Shown: one piece after another, positions 30,431 to 39,638 of the stretch
Layout of the letters: the number at the start of each line of letters is the position of its first letter
Numbering within the stretch: the first letter of the stretch is position 1
Assembly: GCF_009600315.1 (NCBI RefSeq)
Contig: NZ_WIWC01000017.1
Coordinates: forward strand, 31,103 to 95,102
Reading direction: 5' to 3'
DNA: 64,000 bases
Source of the DNA: Pseudomonas helleri
GTDB lineage: Bacteria; Pseudomonadota; Gammaproteobacteria; Pseudomonadales; Pseudomonadaceae
The notes under the pieces: generated by a model
Seen by the model: only the letters and a program-made list of their open reading frames with translations
Told to the model about the DNA's origin: nothing
The model's database searches: none
Translations under genes and position numbers: made by a program

Positions 30431-30442
30431 GCGTTTTTTTTG

Positions 30443-31327
30443 TCAGTGCTCAGTGGGCGGGTCTGCCACGACTGGGCCCGGTTCCGGGTACTCCCCGGCT
30501 TGACCGGGAGCAAACCATTGAGCTGTTGACGAATTCAGGGCGTTATCGCCCAGATTGGCCAATACGGTGTTAATCGCGTGAATGGCTTCGCGGCCTTGCG
30601 CAGTGTCCGAACAACCAATAAAGATCAGTTGATAGAGTGGCGCCCCCTTCACAGGGTAAAAAATCAATGCGTCCTTTGGCAGACCGACCTGGCTGGCTTT
30701 GGACTGGATTTCCGGCCAGTACCCCAGAACGGCTTGCACTCTCCCGGCACTTTGCATCTGCAACAAACTACCGAGTGGATCGCTGCCGTAATGGGTAAAG
30801 AGTTGTTCCTGCGGGCCATGTGACACTTGTTCATCAATCCATTCGCCATAACTGCGCTGGGCAATCACCCCGAGCTTTACCGTCCTGGCTTTGAGCATGG
30901 CCAGCAGGTCCAACGTTTGGTCATGGATAAAAGGCTCCAGCAGTGGCTGGTTTTCGCGGCGGATGGCGAGGACGTTGCTGTGCAGACCGATAATGGGCGT
31001 GGAGTACGTTATCGAGTTGGCGCGTGCCGCACTCCATAACAACGTGGGGTCGCAGGCCAGCGGCTGGTCCTTGAGCATCTGAATGGCACGTGCCTTGTTC
31101 ACCCGTAAGATAACGTGTTGATAGTTCGGCATGCTGGCGATCAGCACAGGCATCAGTTGATCAATCATGCCTTGCCCTTTTTTCGGCCCATCAAACACCG
31201 TCAGGGGTGCAAGGTCGCGCAGTAGCCAAATGAGTTTCTCAGAGCCCCGGCTTTCGGGCGCGAAGATAAGCAGTGCAGGCATGATAAGCCCCGCCCATAG
31301 GCCAAGCCGGTTCCAGGTCTTAGCCAT
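30443..31327 (-). CDS. TIGR02285-type periplasmic solute-binding protein
   Basis: 294 residues with an N-terminal signal segment (LGLWAGLIMPALLIFAPESRG) and an SBP_bac_3-like fold. The pattern LIWLLRDLAPLTVFDGPKKG near the start and CDPTLLWSAARANSITYSTP in the middle match a Pseudomonas-rich family annotated TIGR02285, of unknown ligand. It is convergent with the sensor-receiver pair and 33 bases downstream of the CoA-transferase gene on the same strand. Confidence 0.78.
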   Translation of the reverse strand: MAKTWNRLGLWAGLIMPALLIFAPESRGSEKLIWLLRDLAPLTVFDGPKKGQGMIDQLMPVLIASMPNYQHVILRVNKARAIQMLKDQPLACDPTLLWSAARANSITYSTPIIGLHSNVLAIRRENQPLLEPFIHDQTLDLLAMLKARTVKLGVIAQRSYGEWIDEQVSHGPQEQLFTHYGSDPLGSLLQMQSAGRVQAVLGYWPEIQSKASQVGLPKDALIFYPVKGAPLYQLIFIGCSDTAQGREAIHAINTVLANLGDNALNSSTAQWFAPGQAGEYPEPGPVVADPPTEH

Positions 31328-31360
31328 TGGCTGTTTCCTTCAAGCCCTTCAACATGCGGC

Positions 31361-32560
31361 TCAAATAGCGCCTGTGAGCTTCAGGTGGGCAATGGCGCTG
31401 GCGTCGAAGCCTAAATCACTCAGGATTTCGTGAGTGTGAGCCCCCAACTCGGGGCCGACCCACTCGGCAGAGCCTGGGGTGTCGGACAACTTTGGCACGA
31501 TGCCGGGCATTTTGAACGCTTTGCCGTCAGGTAATTTGGCCTGTAAAAACATCTCGCGTGCCAGGAATTGCGGGTCACTGAACATGTCTTCGGCCGAAAA
31601 GATCCGGCTGGCGGGTACTTGGGCAGCACTCAATTGCTCAAGTACGCGCTCCAGCGACTGGCTGGCCACCCAACGATCAATGACACCGTACAATTCGTCA
31701 CGGCGCTCGTCGCGTCCGTCATTGCTGGTTAATTGAGGATCATTGGCCAGATCCTCACGTCCGATGATCAGCATGAAGCGCTTGAAGATGGCGTCACCAT
31801 TGGCGCCAATCTGGACATGCTTGCCGTCCTGGCTCGTATGAATCGAGGAGGGCGTGATACCCGGCATGATGTTGCCGGTGCGTTCCCGGATAAATCCGAA
31901 CACATCGAACTCGGGCACCATACTTTCCATCATGGCAAAAATGGCTTCATACAGCGCTACGTCGACGACCTGGCCTTTTCCGCCATTGACCTCACGGTGC
32001 CGCAAGGCCATCAGCGCGCCAATCACTCCCCACAGCGCTGCAATTGAGTCACCAATCGAAATACCTGTACGTACGGGAGGCCGATCTTCAAAACCCGTGA
32101 TGTATCGCAACCCGCCCATTGACTCACCTACGGCGCCAAATCCCGGTTGATCTTTCATCGGGCCGGTCTGGCCGAAACCGGAAAGCCGCACCATTACCAA
32201 TTTGGGGTTCAAAGCCTGCAGTACGTCCCAGCCCAGACCGAGTTTCTCCAATACTCCGGGGCGAAAGTTTTCGATCAGGATGTCGGCGTCAGCCAGCAAC
32301 GCTTTAAGAATACTCAGGCCCTCGGGGTGTTTGAGGTTCAGGGTCAGGGACTTTTTGTTGCGTGCCTGAACAAACCACCAGAGAGAGGTGCCCTCATACA
32401 ACTTGCGCCATTTGCGCAGCGGGTCGCCGCCATCCGGGGATTCAACCTTGATCACCTGGGCCCCGAATTCAGCGCAGATCCGCGCGGCAAAAGGGCCTGC
32501 GATCAGCGTTCCCAATTCAACGACTTTGAGACCTGAAAGGGGTTTGCTGGCAAGTGGCAT
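31361..32560 (-). CDS. CaiB/BaiF family (class III) CoA-transferase
   Basis: 399 residues. Family III CoA-transferases move CoA between carboxylic acids without a covalent protein-CoA thioester ping-pong step. Visible signatures: LKVVELGTLIAGPFAARICA with GAQVIKVE at the N-terminus, LILEN-type segment ILIENFRPGVLEKLGLG, and the catalytic aspartate Asp171 in GISIGDSIAAL. The substrate is not predictable. Confidence 0.92.
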   Translation of the reverse strand: MPLASKPLSGLKVVELGTLIAGPFAARICAEFGAQVIKVESPDGGDPLRKWRKLYEGTSLWWFVQARNKKSLTLNLKHPEGLSILKALLADADILIENFRPGVLEKLGLGWDVLQALNPKLVMVRLSGFGQTGPMKDQPGFGAVGESMGGLRYITGFEDRPPVRTGISIGDSIAALWGVIGALMALRHREVNGGKGQVVDVALYEAIFAMMESMVPEFDVFGFIRERTGNIMPGITPSSIHTSQDGKHVQIGANGDAIFKRFMLIIGREDLANDPQLTSNDGRDERRDELYGVIDRWVASQSLERVLEQLSAAQVPASRIFSAEDMFSDPQFLAREMFLQAKLPDGKAFKMPGIVPKLSDTPGSAEWVGPELGAHTHEILSDLGFDASAIAHLKLTGAI

Positions 32561-32712
32561 GGGGAATCCTTATCCGGGAGGCGAGCGAGTACAGCCTTTT
32601 AACATAGTGGCGGCACAATTTCTGTAACCGCCAGAGGATCGCCGGATATGTTCGGCGCTGGACGGTGTATCGGTTAGACTTGGCGCCTTTCTCCGTATCA
32701 AGAAGCCCGTTC

Positions 32713-33255
32713 ATGGCCCAGCCGTCCACGACCTACAAGTTTGAACTCAATCTCACCGATCTCGACCGCAATGTATATGAAAGCGTAAAGCAGACCATTG
32801 CCCGTCACCCTTCGGAAACGGAAGAGCGCATGACCGTGCGCCTTCTGGCGTATGCCCTGTGGTACAACGAACAGCTGTCTTTTGGCCGTGGTCTCTCGGA
32901 TGTCGACGAGCCTGCGCTGTGGGAAAAAAGTCTGGATGACCGTGTTCTGCACTGGATCGAAGTCGGCCAGCCCGATGCCGACCGCCTGACCTGGTGCTCG
33001 CGCCGTACCGAGCGCACCAGCCTGCTGGCCTACGGCAGCCTGCGTGTGTGGGAAGGCAAGGTGATCCCGGCGATCAAAAACCTGAAAAACGTCAACATCG
33101 CTGCCGTCCCGCAAGAGATTCTTGAGGTGCTGGCCAAAGACATGCCTCGCGTTATCAAGTGGGACGTGATGATCAGTGAAGGCACGATTTTCGTGACCGA
33201 TGATCGCGGCCAGCACGAAGTGCAGTTGCAGTGGTTGCAAGGCGACCGCGGTTAA
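32713..33255 (+). CDS. yaeQ: YaeQ family protein
   Basis: 180 residues, the standard YaeQ length. The fold is PD-(D/E)XK nuclease-like; signatures are TTYKFELNLTDLDRNVYESV, LAYALWYNEQLSFGRGLSD and WIEVGQPDADRL. E. coli YaeQ was reported as a suppressor of RfaH loss but its biochemical role is unknown. The ATG at 32713 is chosen over 32665 because it gives the family N-terminus. Confidence 0.92.
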   Translation: MAQPSTTYKFELNLTDLDRNVYESVKQTIARHPSETEERMTVRLLAYALWYNEQLSFGRGLSDVDEPALWEKSLDDRVLHWIEVGQPDADRLTWCSRRTERTSLLAYGSLRVWEGKVIPAIKNLKNVNIAAVPQEILEVLAKDMPRVIKWDVMISEGTIFVTDDRGQHEVQLQWLQGDRG

Positions 33256-33298
33256 TTAGCCTCCTTTTTATAACGTCATAGAGAAACGCCACCCGCTT

Positions 33299-35008
33299 AT
33301 GCGTATCGAATCCCGTCCATTGCCTGAAACCCTGCCTTTTTTGGGCGAAATGCCGACTTTACTGACGCGTCTTTACGCGGCGCGGGGGGTGCAGTCGCAA
33401 GCTGAACTGGACAAGAGCCTGGCGCGGTTGATCCCGTATCAGCAACTCAAGGGTATCGACGCCGCAGTGGATTTGCTGGTGGTGGCACTCGAAAAGCGCC
33501 AGCGCATTCTGATCGTCGGCGACTTTGACGCCGATGGTGCGACGGCCAGTACGGTTGGCATGCTGGGTTTGCGTTTGCTGGGCGCAGCCCATGTCGATTA
33601 TCTGGTGCCGAACCGGTTTGAGTACGGCTATGGCTTAACACCGGAAATCGTTGAAGTGGCGCTGACTCGCACGCCTCAGTTATTGATCACGGTGGACAAC
33701 GGCATTTCCAGTGTCGAAGGCGTCGCGGCGGCGAAAAAAGCTGGCCTGAGTGTATTGGTCACCGACCACCACTTACCGGGCAATGAGTTGCCCGCAGCGG
33801 ATGCCATCGTCAATCCCAACCAACCGGGTTGTGAGTTTCCGAGTAAGGCGCTGGCCGGGGTCGGGGTGATTTTCTATGTGCTGATTGCCTTGCGTGCGCG
33901 TTTGAACAGCCTGGGTTGGTATCAAAACAGCAAGGCCCCCAATATTGCCGAGTTGCTCGATCTGGTCGCTTTGGGCAGCGTGGCTGACGTGGTGCCGCTG
34001 GATGCCAATAACCGGATTCTGGTGCATCAAGGCCTTGAGCGCATACGCGCCGGGCGTGCGCGACCGGGGTTAAAGGCCATTTTGGAAGTGGCCAAGCGCG
34101 ATCATTCGCGTATTACCTCCACAGACCTGGGTTTTATTCTCGGCCCACGCCTCAATGCCGCCGGTCGCCTCGATGACATGAGTTTAGGCATTGAATGCCT
34201 GCTCACGGATGACGCTAATGCGGCGCGGGAAATGGCCGTGCAACTGGATGAAATGAACCAGGATCGTAAGTCCATCGAGCAAGGCATGCAGCGTGAAGCG
34301 CTGGCCCAGCTCAAGGAACTGCCGGTCGACAGCCTGCCATTTGGTTTGTGCCTGTTTGATCCGGAGTGGCACCAAGGTGTGATCGGTATTCTGGCGTCGC
34401 GCCTTAAAGAGCGCTATTTCCGTCCCACATTTGCGTTTGCCGATGCGGGAGACGGTTTGCTTAAAGGCTCGGGACGTTCGGTGCCGGGGTTTCACATTCG
34501 TGATGCGCTGAGCGTGGTGGCGGCACAACACCCTGATTTGATCGCCAAGTACGGGGGGCATGCGATGGCGGCGGGCTTGACCCTGCCAGCGGCCAATTTT
34601 GAGGTGTTTTCACAGGCGTTTGATGAAGAAGTCCGTCGCCAACTGCGTGAAGAAGATCTGACAGGGCGCTTGCTCTCGGACGGTAGTCTGGCCGTCGAGG
34701 AATTCCACCTTGAGCTGGCGCGTGCCCTGCGTAATGCCGGACCTTGGGGGCAACACTTTCCAGAGCCGCTGTTTCACGGGGTGTTCCAGCTTGTAGAGCA
34801 ACGCGTCGTAGGAGAGCGGCACTTGAAAGTCGTTCTTAAAACTGAATGTGGCAGCGTCAAGCTGGACGGTATCGCCTTCGGTATTGACCGCGAAGTGTGG
34901 CCCAATCCGACCATCCGCTGGGTAGAACTGGCGTACAAACTCGATCTCAATGAGTTTCGCGGCAACGAAACCGTGCAGTTGATGATTGCCCACATTGAAC
35001 CGCGCTGA
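33299..35008 (+). CDS. recJ: Single-stranded-DNA-specific exonuclease RecJ
   Basis: RecJ degrades single-stranded DNA 5'-3' in RecFOR recombination and mismatch repair. 569 residues: DHH-family metal motifs GDFDADGATAS, VDNGISS and VTDHHLPG in the N-terminal half, and the DHHA1 motif with KYGGHAMAAGLTL after residue 400, then an OB-fold domain. RecO at 897 belongs to the same pathway but is far away. Confidence 0.97.
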   Translation: MRIESRPLPETLPFLGEMPTLLTRLYAARGVQSQAELDKSLARLIPYQQLKGIDAAVDLLVVALEKRQRILIVGDFDADGATASTVGMLGLRLLGAAHVDYLVPNRFEYGYGLTPEIVEVALTRTPQLLITVDNGISSVEGVAAAKKAGLSVLVTDHHLPGNELPAADAIVNPNQPGCEFPSKALAGVGVIFYVLIALRARLNSLGWYQNSKAPNIAELLDLVALGSVADVVPLDANNRILVHQGLERIRAGRARPGLKAILEVAKRDHSRITSTDLGFILGPRLNAAGRLDDMSLGIECLLTDDANAAREMAVQLDEMNQDRKSIEQGMQREALAQLKELPVDSLPFGLCLFDPEWHQGVIGILASRLKERYFRPTFAFADAGDGLLKGSGRSVPGFHIRDALSVVAAQHPDLIAKYGGHAMAAGLTLPAANFEVFSQAFDEEVRRQLREEDLTGRLLSDGSLAVEEFHLELARALRNAGPWGQHFPEPLFHGVFQLVEQRVVGERHLKVVLKTECGSVKLDGIAFGIDREVWPNPTIRWVELAYKLDLNEFRGNETVQLMIAHIEPR

Positions 35009-35030
35009 CTAAACCTCTCTGTCGATTCTG

Positions 35031-35154
35031 TAGTCGCTGACGAGGAACGACGGCTGCGATCGGCGGCAAGGCCGCCGTAAAACCTGACGCACCGAGGTGT
35101 GCCTGTTTTCGCATTCGCTTTGCGCCCTATCGCAGCCTTCGTCAGCGACTACAG
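35031..35154. repeat. REP-type paired palindromic repeat, family C (copy 1)
   Basis: The left arm GTAGTCGCTGACGAGGAACG then GGCTGCGATCGGCGGC, and the right arm TCGCAGCCTTCGTCAGCGAC, are inverted around a spacer. Related copies are at 37234 and 45950. It fills most of the recJ-oxidoreductase gap; the remaining 160 bases show no gene. Confidence 0.82.
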
Positions 35155-35313
35155 ATCGATGCCCAGGAACTGTTCAATAACCTTTGCTTTCAACTGTCGT
35201 GCACTGGTCGTGCATCTCTCTTAATTTGAACCCCACCTCTTTCAGCGTTGTCGACTAGGCTTGTAGGAAATGCTTAATGCCTGGAGCCTACCCACTGCAA
35301 TGAGAGGTGACCC

Positions 35314-36420
35314 ATGAGTCTGCTGCTCGAACCTTACACCCTGCGCCAACTGACCCTTATTAACCGCATTGCGGTTTCCCCCATGTGCCAGTATTCCAGT
35401 GTTGATGGGCTGGCCAATGACTGGCATCTGGTTCACCTTGGCAGCCGTGCGGTGGGCGGCGCCGGTCTGGTCTTTACCGAAGCCACTGCTGTCACACCGG
35501 ACGGGCGCATCACTGCCCAGGACCTTGGGTTGTGGCACGACGATCAAATCGAACCGTTACAGCGCATCACCCGTTTTATCCGGGCTCAAGGTGCTGTGGC
35601 GGGTATTCAGCTTGCCCATGCCGGGCGCAAGGCCAGCACTTATCGCCCTTGGCTGGGCAAACATGGCAGCGTCAAGACAGAGGAAGGCGGTTGGATACCT
35701 GTTGGGCCTTCTCCGATTGCATTCGACCCTCGCCATACGGTGCCCACGCAGTTGGATGAATCCCAGATCAATGACCTTGTTCAGGCCTTTGCCGACGCTG
35801 CCAAGCGGGCGCTTGAGGCTGGATTCTCAGTGGTTGAGGTGCACGCGGCTCACGGCTATCTGTTGCATCAGTTCCTGTCGCCCCTGAGTAATCAGCGACG
35901 TGATCAATATGGTGGCTCTTTCGAAAACCGTATCCGACTGGTGCTGCAAGTCACCGAGGCTGTGCGCGGCGTGTGGCCCGAAACACTGCCTGTGTTCGTG
36001 CGCGTTTCAGCAACCGACTGGGTGGAAGACGGCTGGAATCCTGATGAAACCGTCGAGCTGGCGCGCCGCTTGAAAGCTTTGGGGGTTGACCTGATCGATG
36101 TGTCTTCGGGCGGTACGGCGGCCAATGCCGAAATTCCTGTCGGGCCGGGCTATCAAACTCGATTTGCCGAACGCGTGCGCAAAGAGTCAGGCATTGCGAC
36201 GGGTACAGTCGGCATGATCACCGAGCCTGCACAGGCCGAGCATATTCTGCGTACCGGTCAGGCTGACTTGATTTTGCTGGCGCGCGAACTGTTGCGTGAT
36301 CCGTATTGGCCATTGCACGCAGATGATGACCTTGGCGGCCGACAAGCCATTTGGCCCGCCCAATACCAGCGGGCAACCCATCGCGATCAGCCGATTCATG
36401 AGTCTGATTTGCGCGATTGA
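35314..36420 (+). CDS. Old Yellow Enzyme family NADH:flavin oxidoreductase (YqjM/XenA-like)
   Basis: 368 residues, an FMN-binding TIM barrel that reduces activated C=C bonds with NAD(P)H. The thermophilic-like/YqjM class is indicated by Cys25 in SPMCQY, the QLAHAGRKAS segment, the substrate-binding HAAHGYLLHQFLSP, and GGSFENR. Physiological substrates are unknown (enones, quinones or nitro compounds in relatives). RBS GAGAGGTG before ATG 35314. Confidence 0.93.
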   Translation: MSLLLEPYTLRQLTLINRIAVSPMCQYSSVDGLANDWHLVHLGSRAVGGAGLVFTEATAVTPDGRITAQDLGLWHDDQIEPLQRITRFIRAQGAVAGIQLAHAGRKASTYRPWLGKHGSVKTEEGGWIPVGPSPIAFDPRHTVPTQLDESQINDLVQAFADAAKRALEAGFSVVEVHAAHGYLLHQFLSPLSNQRRDQYGGSFENRIRLVLQVTEAVRGVWPETLPVFVRVSATDWVEDGWNPDETVELARRLKALGVDLIDVSSGGTAANAEIPVGPGYQTRFAERVRKESGIATGTVGMITEPAQAEHILRTGQADLILLARELLRDPYWPLHADDDLGGRQAIWPAQYQRATHRDQPIHESDLRD

Positions 36421-36464
36421 AACACCGTGCGGTCCCCCTTCACCCCTGAAGCAAGAGGCTCATC

Positions 36465-37229
36465 ATGAACACCATTGGATTGCTCGAACAGCTGCTCAAG
36501 TCTGGTCAGCAAATGATGCAGAACAAGACCGGCGCTCAAGGCAGCGCGCAAGGTTCTACGGGTACAGGAGGCCTGGGGGGGCTGGGTGGTTTAGGCGATT
36601 TGCTGGGCGGTGCCGGTGGGGCCGGCCGTTCTGCAGGCGCTGGAGGATTGGGCGGGTTGCTCTCGGGCGCCGGGGGCGGCGCCATGGTTGCCAGCGTTCT
36701 GGGCATGTTGCTGGGTCGCAAAGGCGGGAGTGGTCAGGCATTAACCTATGGCGGGTTGGCCGCCTTGGGCTCGCTGGCCTACAAGGCCTACACCAATTGG
36801 CAAGCGAACCAGGCGGCGGCCCCCCAGACGCAGCCGCAAACCCTTGACCGCCTGACGGCACCGCAACAAGTTGAGGAACACACGCTGGCCATTCTCACCG
36901 CCATGATTGCGGCCGCCAAGGCGGATGGCCAAATCGATGACCGGGAGCATCAGTTGATCAGTGGCGAGCTGAACAAGCAGGGCGGCGACCCAGCTATCAA
37001 GCAGTGGCTTGAGCAGGAGCTGAACTCGCCATTGGATGCAGCAAAGGTTGCAGCCTATGCGGCAACTCCTGAAATGGCGGCCGAAATGTACCTTGCCAGT
37101 GTGTTGGTGGTTGATGACGAACATCCACAGGAACGTGATTATCTGGACCTATTGGCAGCGCACTTGAAACTCGACCCGGACTTGCAGGTCGAGCTTGAGG
37201 CGCAGGTCAGAAAATCTGCCGCGGGTTAA
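36465..37229 (+). CDS. TerB-like / DUF533 (YebE-type) protein
   Basis: 254 residues. The first ~85 are glycine-rich (GGLGGLGGLGDLLGGAGG and similar) with a short hydrophobic stretch, and the C-terminal half is a helical TerB/DUF533 domain (LTAMIAAAKADGQIDDREHQ...). Relatives include E. coli YebE, an envelope-stress-responsive membrane protein. Despite the tellurite name, no tellurite role is established. It is 45 bases after the oxidoreductase gene. Confidence 0.87.
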   Translation: MNTIGLLEQLLKSGQQMMQNKTGAQGSAQGSTGTGGLGGLGGLGDLLGGAGGAGRSAGAGGLGGLLSGAGGGAMVASVLGMLLGRKGGSGQALTYGGLAALGSLAYKAYTNWQANQAAAPQTQPQTLDRLTAPQQVEEHTLAILTAMIAAAKADGQIDDREHQLISGELNKQGGDPAIKQWLEQELNSPLDAAKVAAYAATPEMAAEMYLASVLVVDDEHPQERDYLDLLAAHLKLDPDLQVELEAQVRKSAAG

Positions 37230-37233
37230 AGCA

Positions 37234-37380
37234 GTAGTTGTTGACGCGTTGTGAGGCTGCGATCGGTTGTGTAACGACCTTGGGCTCATCCCATGTGATG
37301 CGTCTGGTACAGCGCGTTGCATGGGTTTACGACGGACTTCGCCGCCGATCGCAGCCTTCGTTCCTCGTCAGCGACTACGA
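37234..37380. repeat. REP-type paired palindromic repeat, family C (copy 2)
   Basis: The right arm GATCGCAGCCTTCGTTCCTC then GTCAGCGACTAC is the clear inverse of copy 1's left arm; the left arm here is more degenerate. It separates the TerB-like gene from the Wsp operon. Confidence 0.75.
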
Positions 37381-37460
37381 GGGGAATTGTATGTAGGTTT
37401 TTTTGCTTAACGCTGTGAGATTGGTCTCAGAGTTCATGCGATTCATCGATTACCCTCGGC

Positions 37461-37466
37461 TATACT
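37461..37466 (+). promoter_or_regulatory. Possible -10 box of the wsp operon
   Basis: TATACT lies 35 bases before the wspA GTG. No clear -35 hexamer is seen at 16-18 bases upstream. Confidence 0.4.
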
Positions 37467-37500
37467 TGCCATCATTTAAATGGCCCCCCGAGGATAGACT

Positions 37501-39123
37501 GTGAAGAACTGGACGTTGCGCCAACGCATTTTGGCGAGCTTTGCGGTGATCATTGCCATTATGTTGTTGATGGTTGTGGCGTCTTACTCACGTTTACTGT
37601 CAATTCAGACCAGCGAAGAAACGGTACGCAATGATTCGATCCCCGGGGTTTACTACAGTTCGATGGTTCGCAGTGCCTGGGTGGACAGTTTTGTCCTCAC
37701 CCTGCAATTGGTCGGCTCGTCCACTCAACGAGATCTGACCAGTGAAGATCGAAAGCTGTACGCCAGTTATGAAGAACGTCTGAATCGCGAGCTGGAAAAC
37801 TACCGAGGCACCATCTTCGATAATCAGGATCGGGCCGAATTCGATGAGTTTGAGCGGCTGCACCAGATGTACGGGAAAACGTTGGCCCAAGTCCTCCAGT
37901 TATACGAGAACAAGGAATTTGAACAGGCTGAAGCGCTGGTCAGTGAACAGTTGGCACCGGTATGGGCCAGTGGCCGCAAACAACTCAACACGCTGATTGA
38001 CAGCAATCGGTCTTCAGCCACCACCGCGAGCGAAAACATCGCTCAAGCCGTGACCGCCGCGAAGGTCAGCATGCTGATTTCGTTGGCAATCGCTGTTCTG
38101 GCGGCAGCGCTGTGCGGCTTCCTGTTGCTGCAAGCCATCATGTCGCCCACGAAACGCATCGTGGCGATTCTTGAAGTCATGCGCTCCGGTGATCTGAGAT
38201 CACGTTTGAACCTGGAGCGAAAAGACGAATTCGGCGCCGTAGAAACCGGCTTCAACGACATGATGACCGAGCTCACCGCCTTGGTCTCCCAAGCCCAGCG
38301 CTCCTCGGTACAGGTCACGACCTCAGTCACCGAAATTGCCGCCACCTCCAAGCAGCAACAAGCCACCGCGACCGAAACAGCTGCCACCACCACTGAAATT
38401 GGCGCCACCTCACGGGAAATTGCCGCCACGTCTCGCGACCTGGTACGCACCATGACCGAAGTCACCTCGGCCGCTGATCAGGCTTCAATTTTGGCGGGTT
38501 CCGGGCAACAAGGTTTGGCCCGCATGGAAGAAACCATGCATTCGGTCATGGGCGCTGCTGATCTTGTCAACGCCAAGCTGGCGATTCTGAATGAGAAGGC
38601 CGGGAACATTAATCAGGTGGTGGTGACCATCGTTAAAGTGGCGGATCAGACCAACCTGTTGTCGCTCAATGCCGCTATCGAGGCAGAAAAAGCTGGCGAA
38701 TACGGTCGTGGTTTCGCCGTGGTAGCGACCGAAGTTCGACGCTTGGCCGATCAGACCGCCGTGGCGACCTACGACATTGAACAAATGGTGCGTGAAATCC
38801 AGTCCGCCGTGTCGGCGAGCGTCATGGGCATGGACAAGTTTTCGGAAGAAGTCCGCCGGGGCATGTTCGAAGTGACACAAGTCGGCGAGCAATTATCGCA
38901 AATCATCCATCAGGTTCAGGCCCTCGCACCGCGCGTGTTGATGGTCAATGAAGGCATGCAGGCCCAGGCGACCGGCGCTGAACAAATCAATCTTGCATTG
39001 GTGCAACTAGGGGATGCCAGCAGCCAGACCGTTGAGTCCTTGCGTCAGGCCAGCTTTGCGATTGACGAACTCAGTCAGGTTGCGGTGGGACTGCGCAGCG
39101 GCGTTTCGCGATTCAAAGTCTGA
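37501..39123 (+). CDS. wspA: Wsp methyl-accepting chemoreceptor WspA
   Basis: WspA senses surface contact and activates the WspE kinase. 540 residues: membrane span 1 (FAVIIAIMLLMVVASYSRLL), a four-helix-bundle-type periplasmic region (about 35-185), span 2 (MLISLAIAVLAAALCGFLLL), HAMP, and a long coiled-coil signalling domain whose hairpin tip is VADQTNLLSLNAAIEAEKAG. The start is GTG with GAGGATAG upstream. It is the first of seven overlapping genes; its stop and the wspB start share TGATG. Confidence 0.96.
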   Translation: MKNWTLRQRILASFAVIIAIMLLMVVASYSRLLSIQTSEETVRNDSIPGVYYSSMVRSAWVDSFVLTLQLVGSSTQRDLTSEDRKLYASYEERLNRELENYRGTIFDNQDRAEFDEFERLHQMYGKTLAQVLQLYENKEFEQAEALVSEQLAPVWASGRKQLNTLIDSNRSSATTASENIAQAVTAAKVSMLISLAIAVLAAALCGFLLLQAIMSPTKRIVAILEVMRSGDLRSRLNLERKDEFGAVETGFNDMMTELTALVSQAQRSSVQVTTSVTEIAATSKQQQATATETAATTTEIGATSREIAATSRDLVRTMTEVTSAADQASILAGSGQQGLARMEETMHSVMGAADLVNAKLAILNEKAGNINQVVVTIVKVADQTNLLSLNAAIEAEKAGEYGRGFAVVATEVRRLADQTAVATYDIEQMVREIQSAVSASVMGMDKFSEEVRRGMFEVTQVGEQLSQIIHQVQALAPRVLMVNEGMQAQATGAEQINLALVQLGDASSQTVESLRQASFAIDELSQVAVGLRSGVSRFKV

Positions 39124-39638
39124 TGAGCGAACCTCTCGCTAAACCCGCAGTTGGGACAGCGTTGAAAAAACGTCTGTTTCTGGTGTTTTACATCGGCGAC
39201 GAACGTTTTGCCTTGCCGGCCACGGATGTGGTGGAAGTGCTGCCGCGTTTACCGCTCAAACCGGTGGCTCACACGCCCATCTGGGTGGCCGGGGTTTTTT
39301 CGCACCGAGGGCAAATGGTGCCGGTGATCGATATCAGTGCCATGACCTTTGGTCAGGCTTCGGTGGCGCGAACCAGCACCCGGCTGGTGCTGGTCAATTA
39401 TCGGGGGCACGTGCTCGGACTTATGCTCGAACAGGCCAGCGATACGGTGCGCTGTGACCCGGCGGAGTTTCAGCCTTATGGCGTGGATAACCATGACGCG
39501 CCCTATCTAGGCCCAGTGCGCAAAGATCATCTTGGCTTGCTGCAATGGCTCAGTGTCGATGACTTGCTGAGCCCGGCCGAGTCGGCGTTGTTGTTCGCCA
39601 ACGGCCCCGATGATGTCGACGCGCAGGTGCTCGCATGA
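39123..39638 (+). CDS. wspB: CheW-like coupling protein WspB
   Basis: 171 residues containing a single CheW domain (FYIGDERFALPATDVVEVLP...GVFSHRGQMVPVIDISAM). It couples WspA receptors to the WspE kinase. It overlaps wspA by one base and wspC by four (ATGA). Confidence 0.94.
   Translation: MSEPLAKPAVGTALKKRLFLVFYIGDERFALPATDVVEVLPRLPLKPVAHTPIWVAGVFSHRGQMVPVIDISAMTFGQASVARTSTRLVLVNYRGHVLGLMLEQASDTVRCDPAEFQPYGVDNHDAPYLGPVRKDHLGLLQWLSVDDLLSPAESALLFANGPDDVDAQVLA

Noticed and set aside
36465..37229. Tellurite resistance function for the TerB-like gene
   Set aside because: No other ter genes are nearby and the glycine-rich/DUF533 layout matches YebE-type proteins, so the name is not taken as function.
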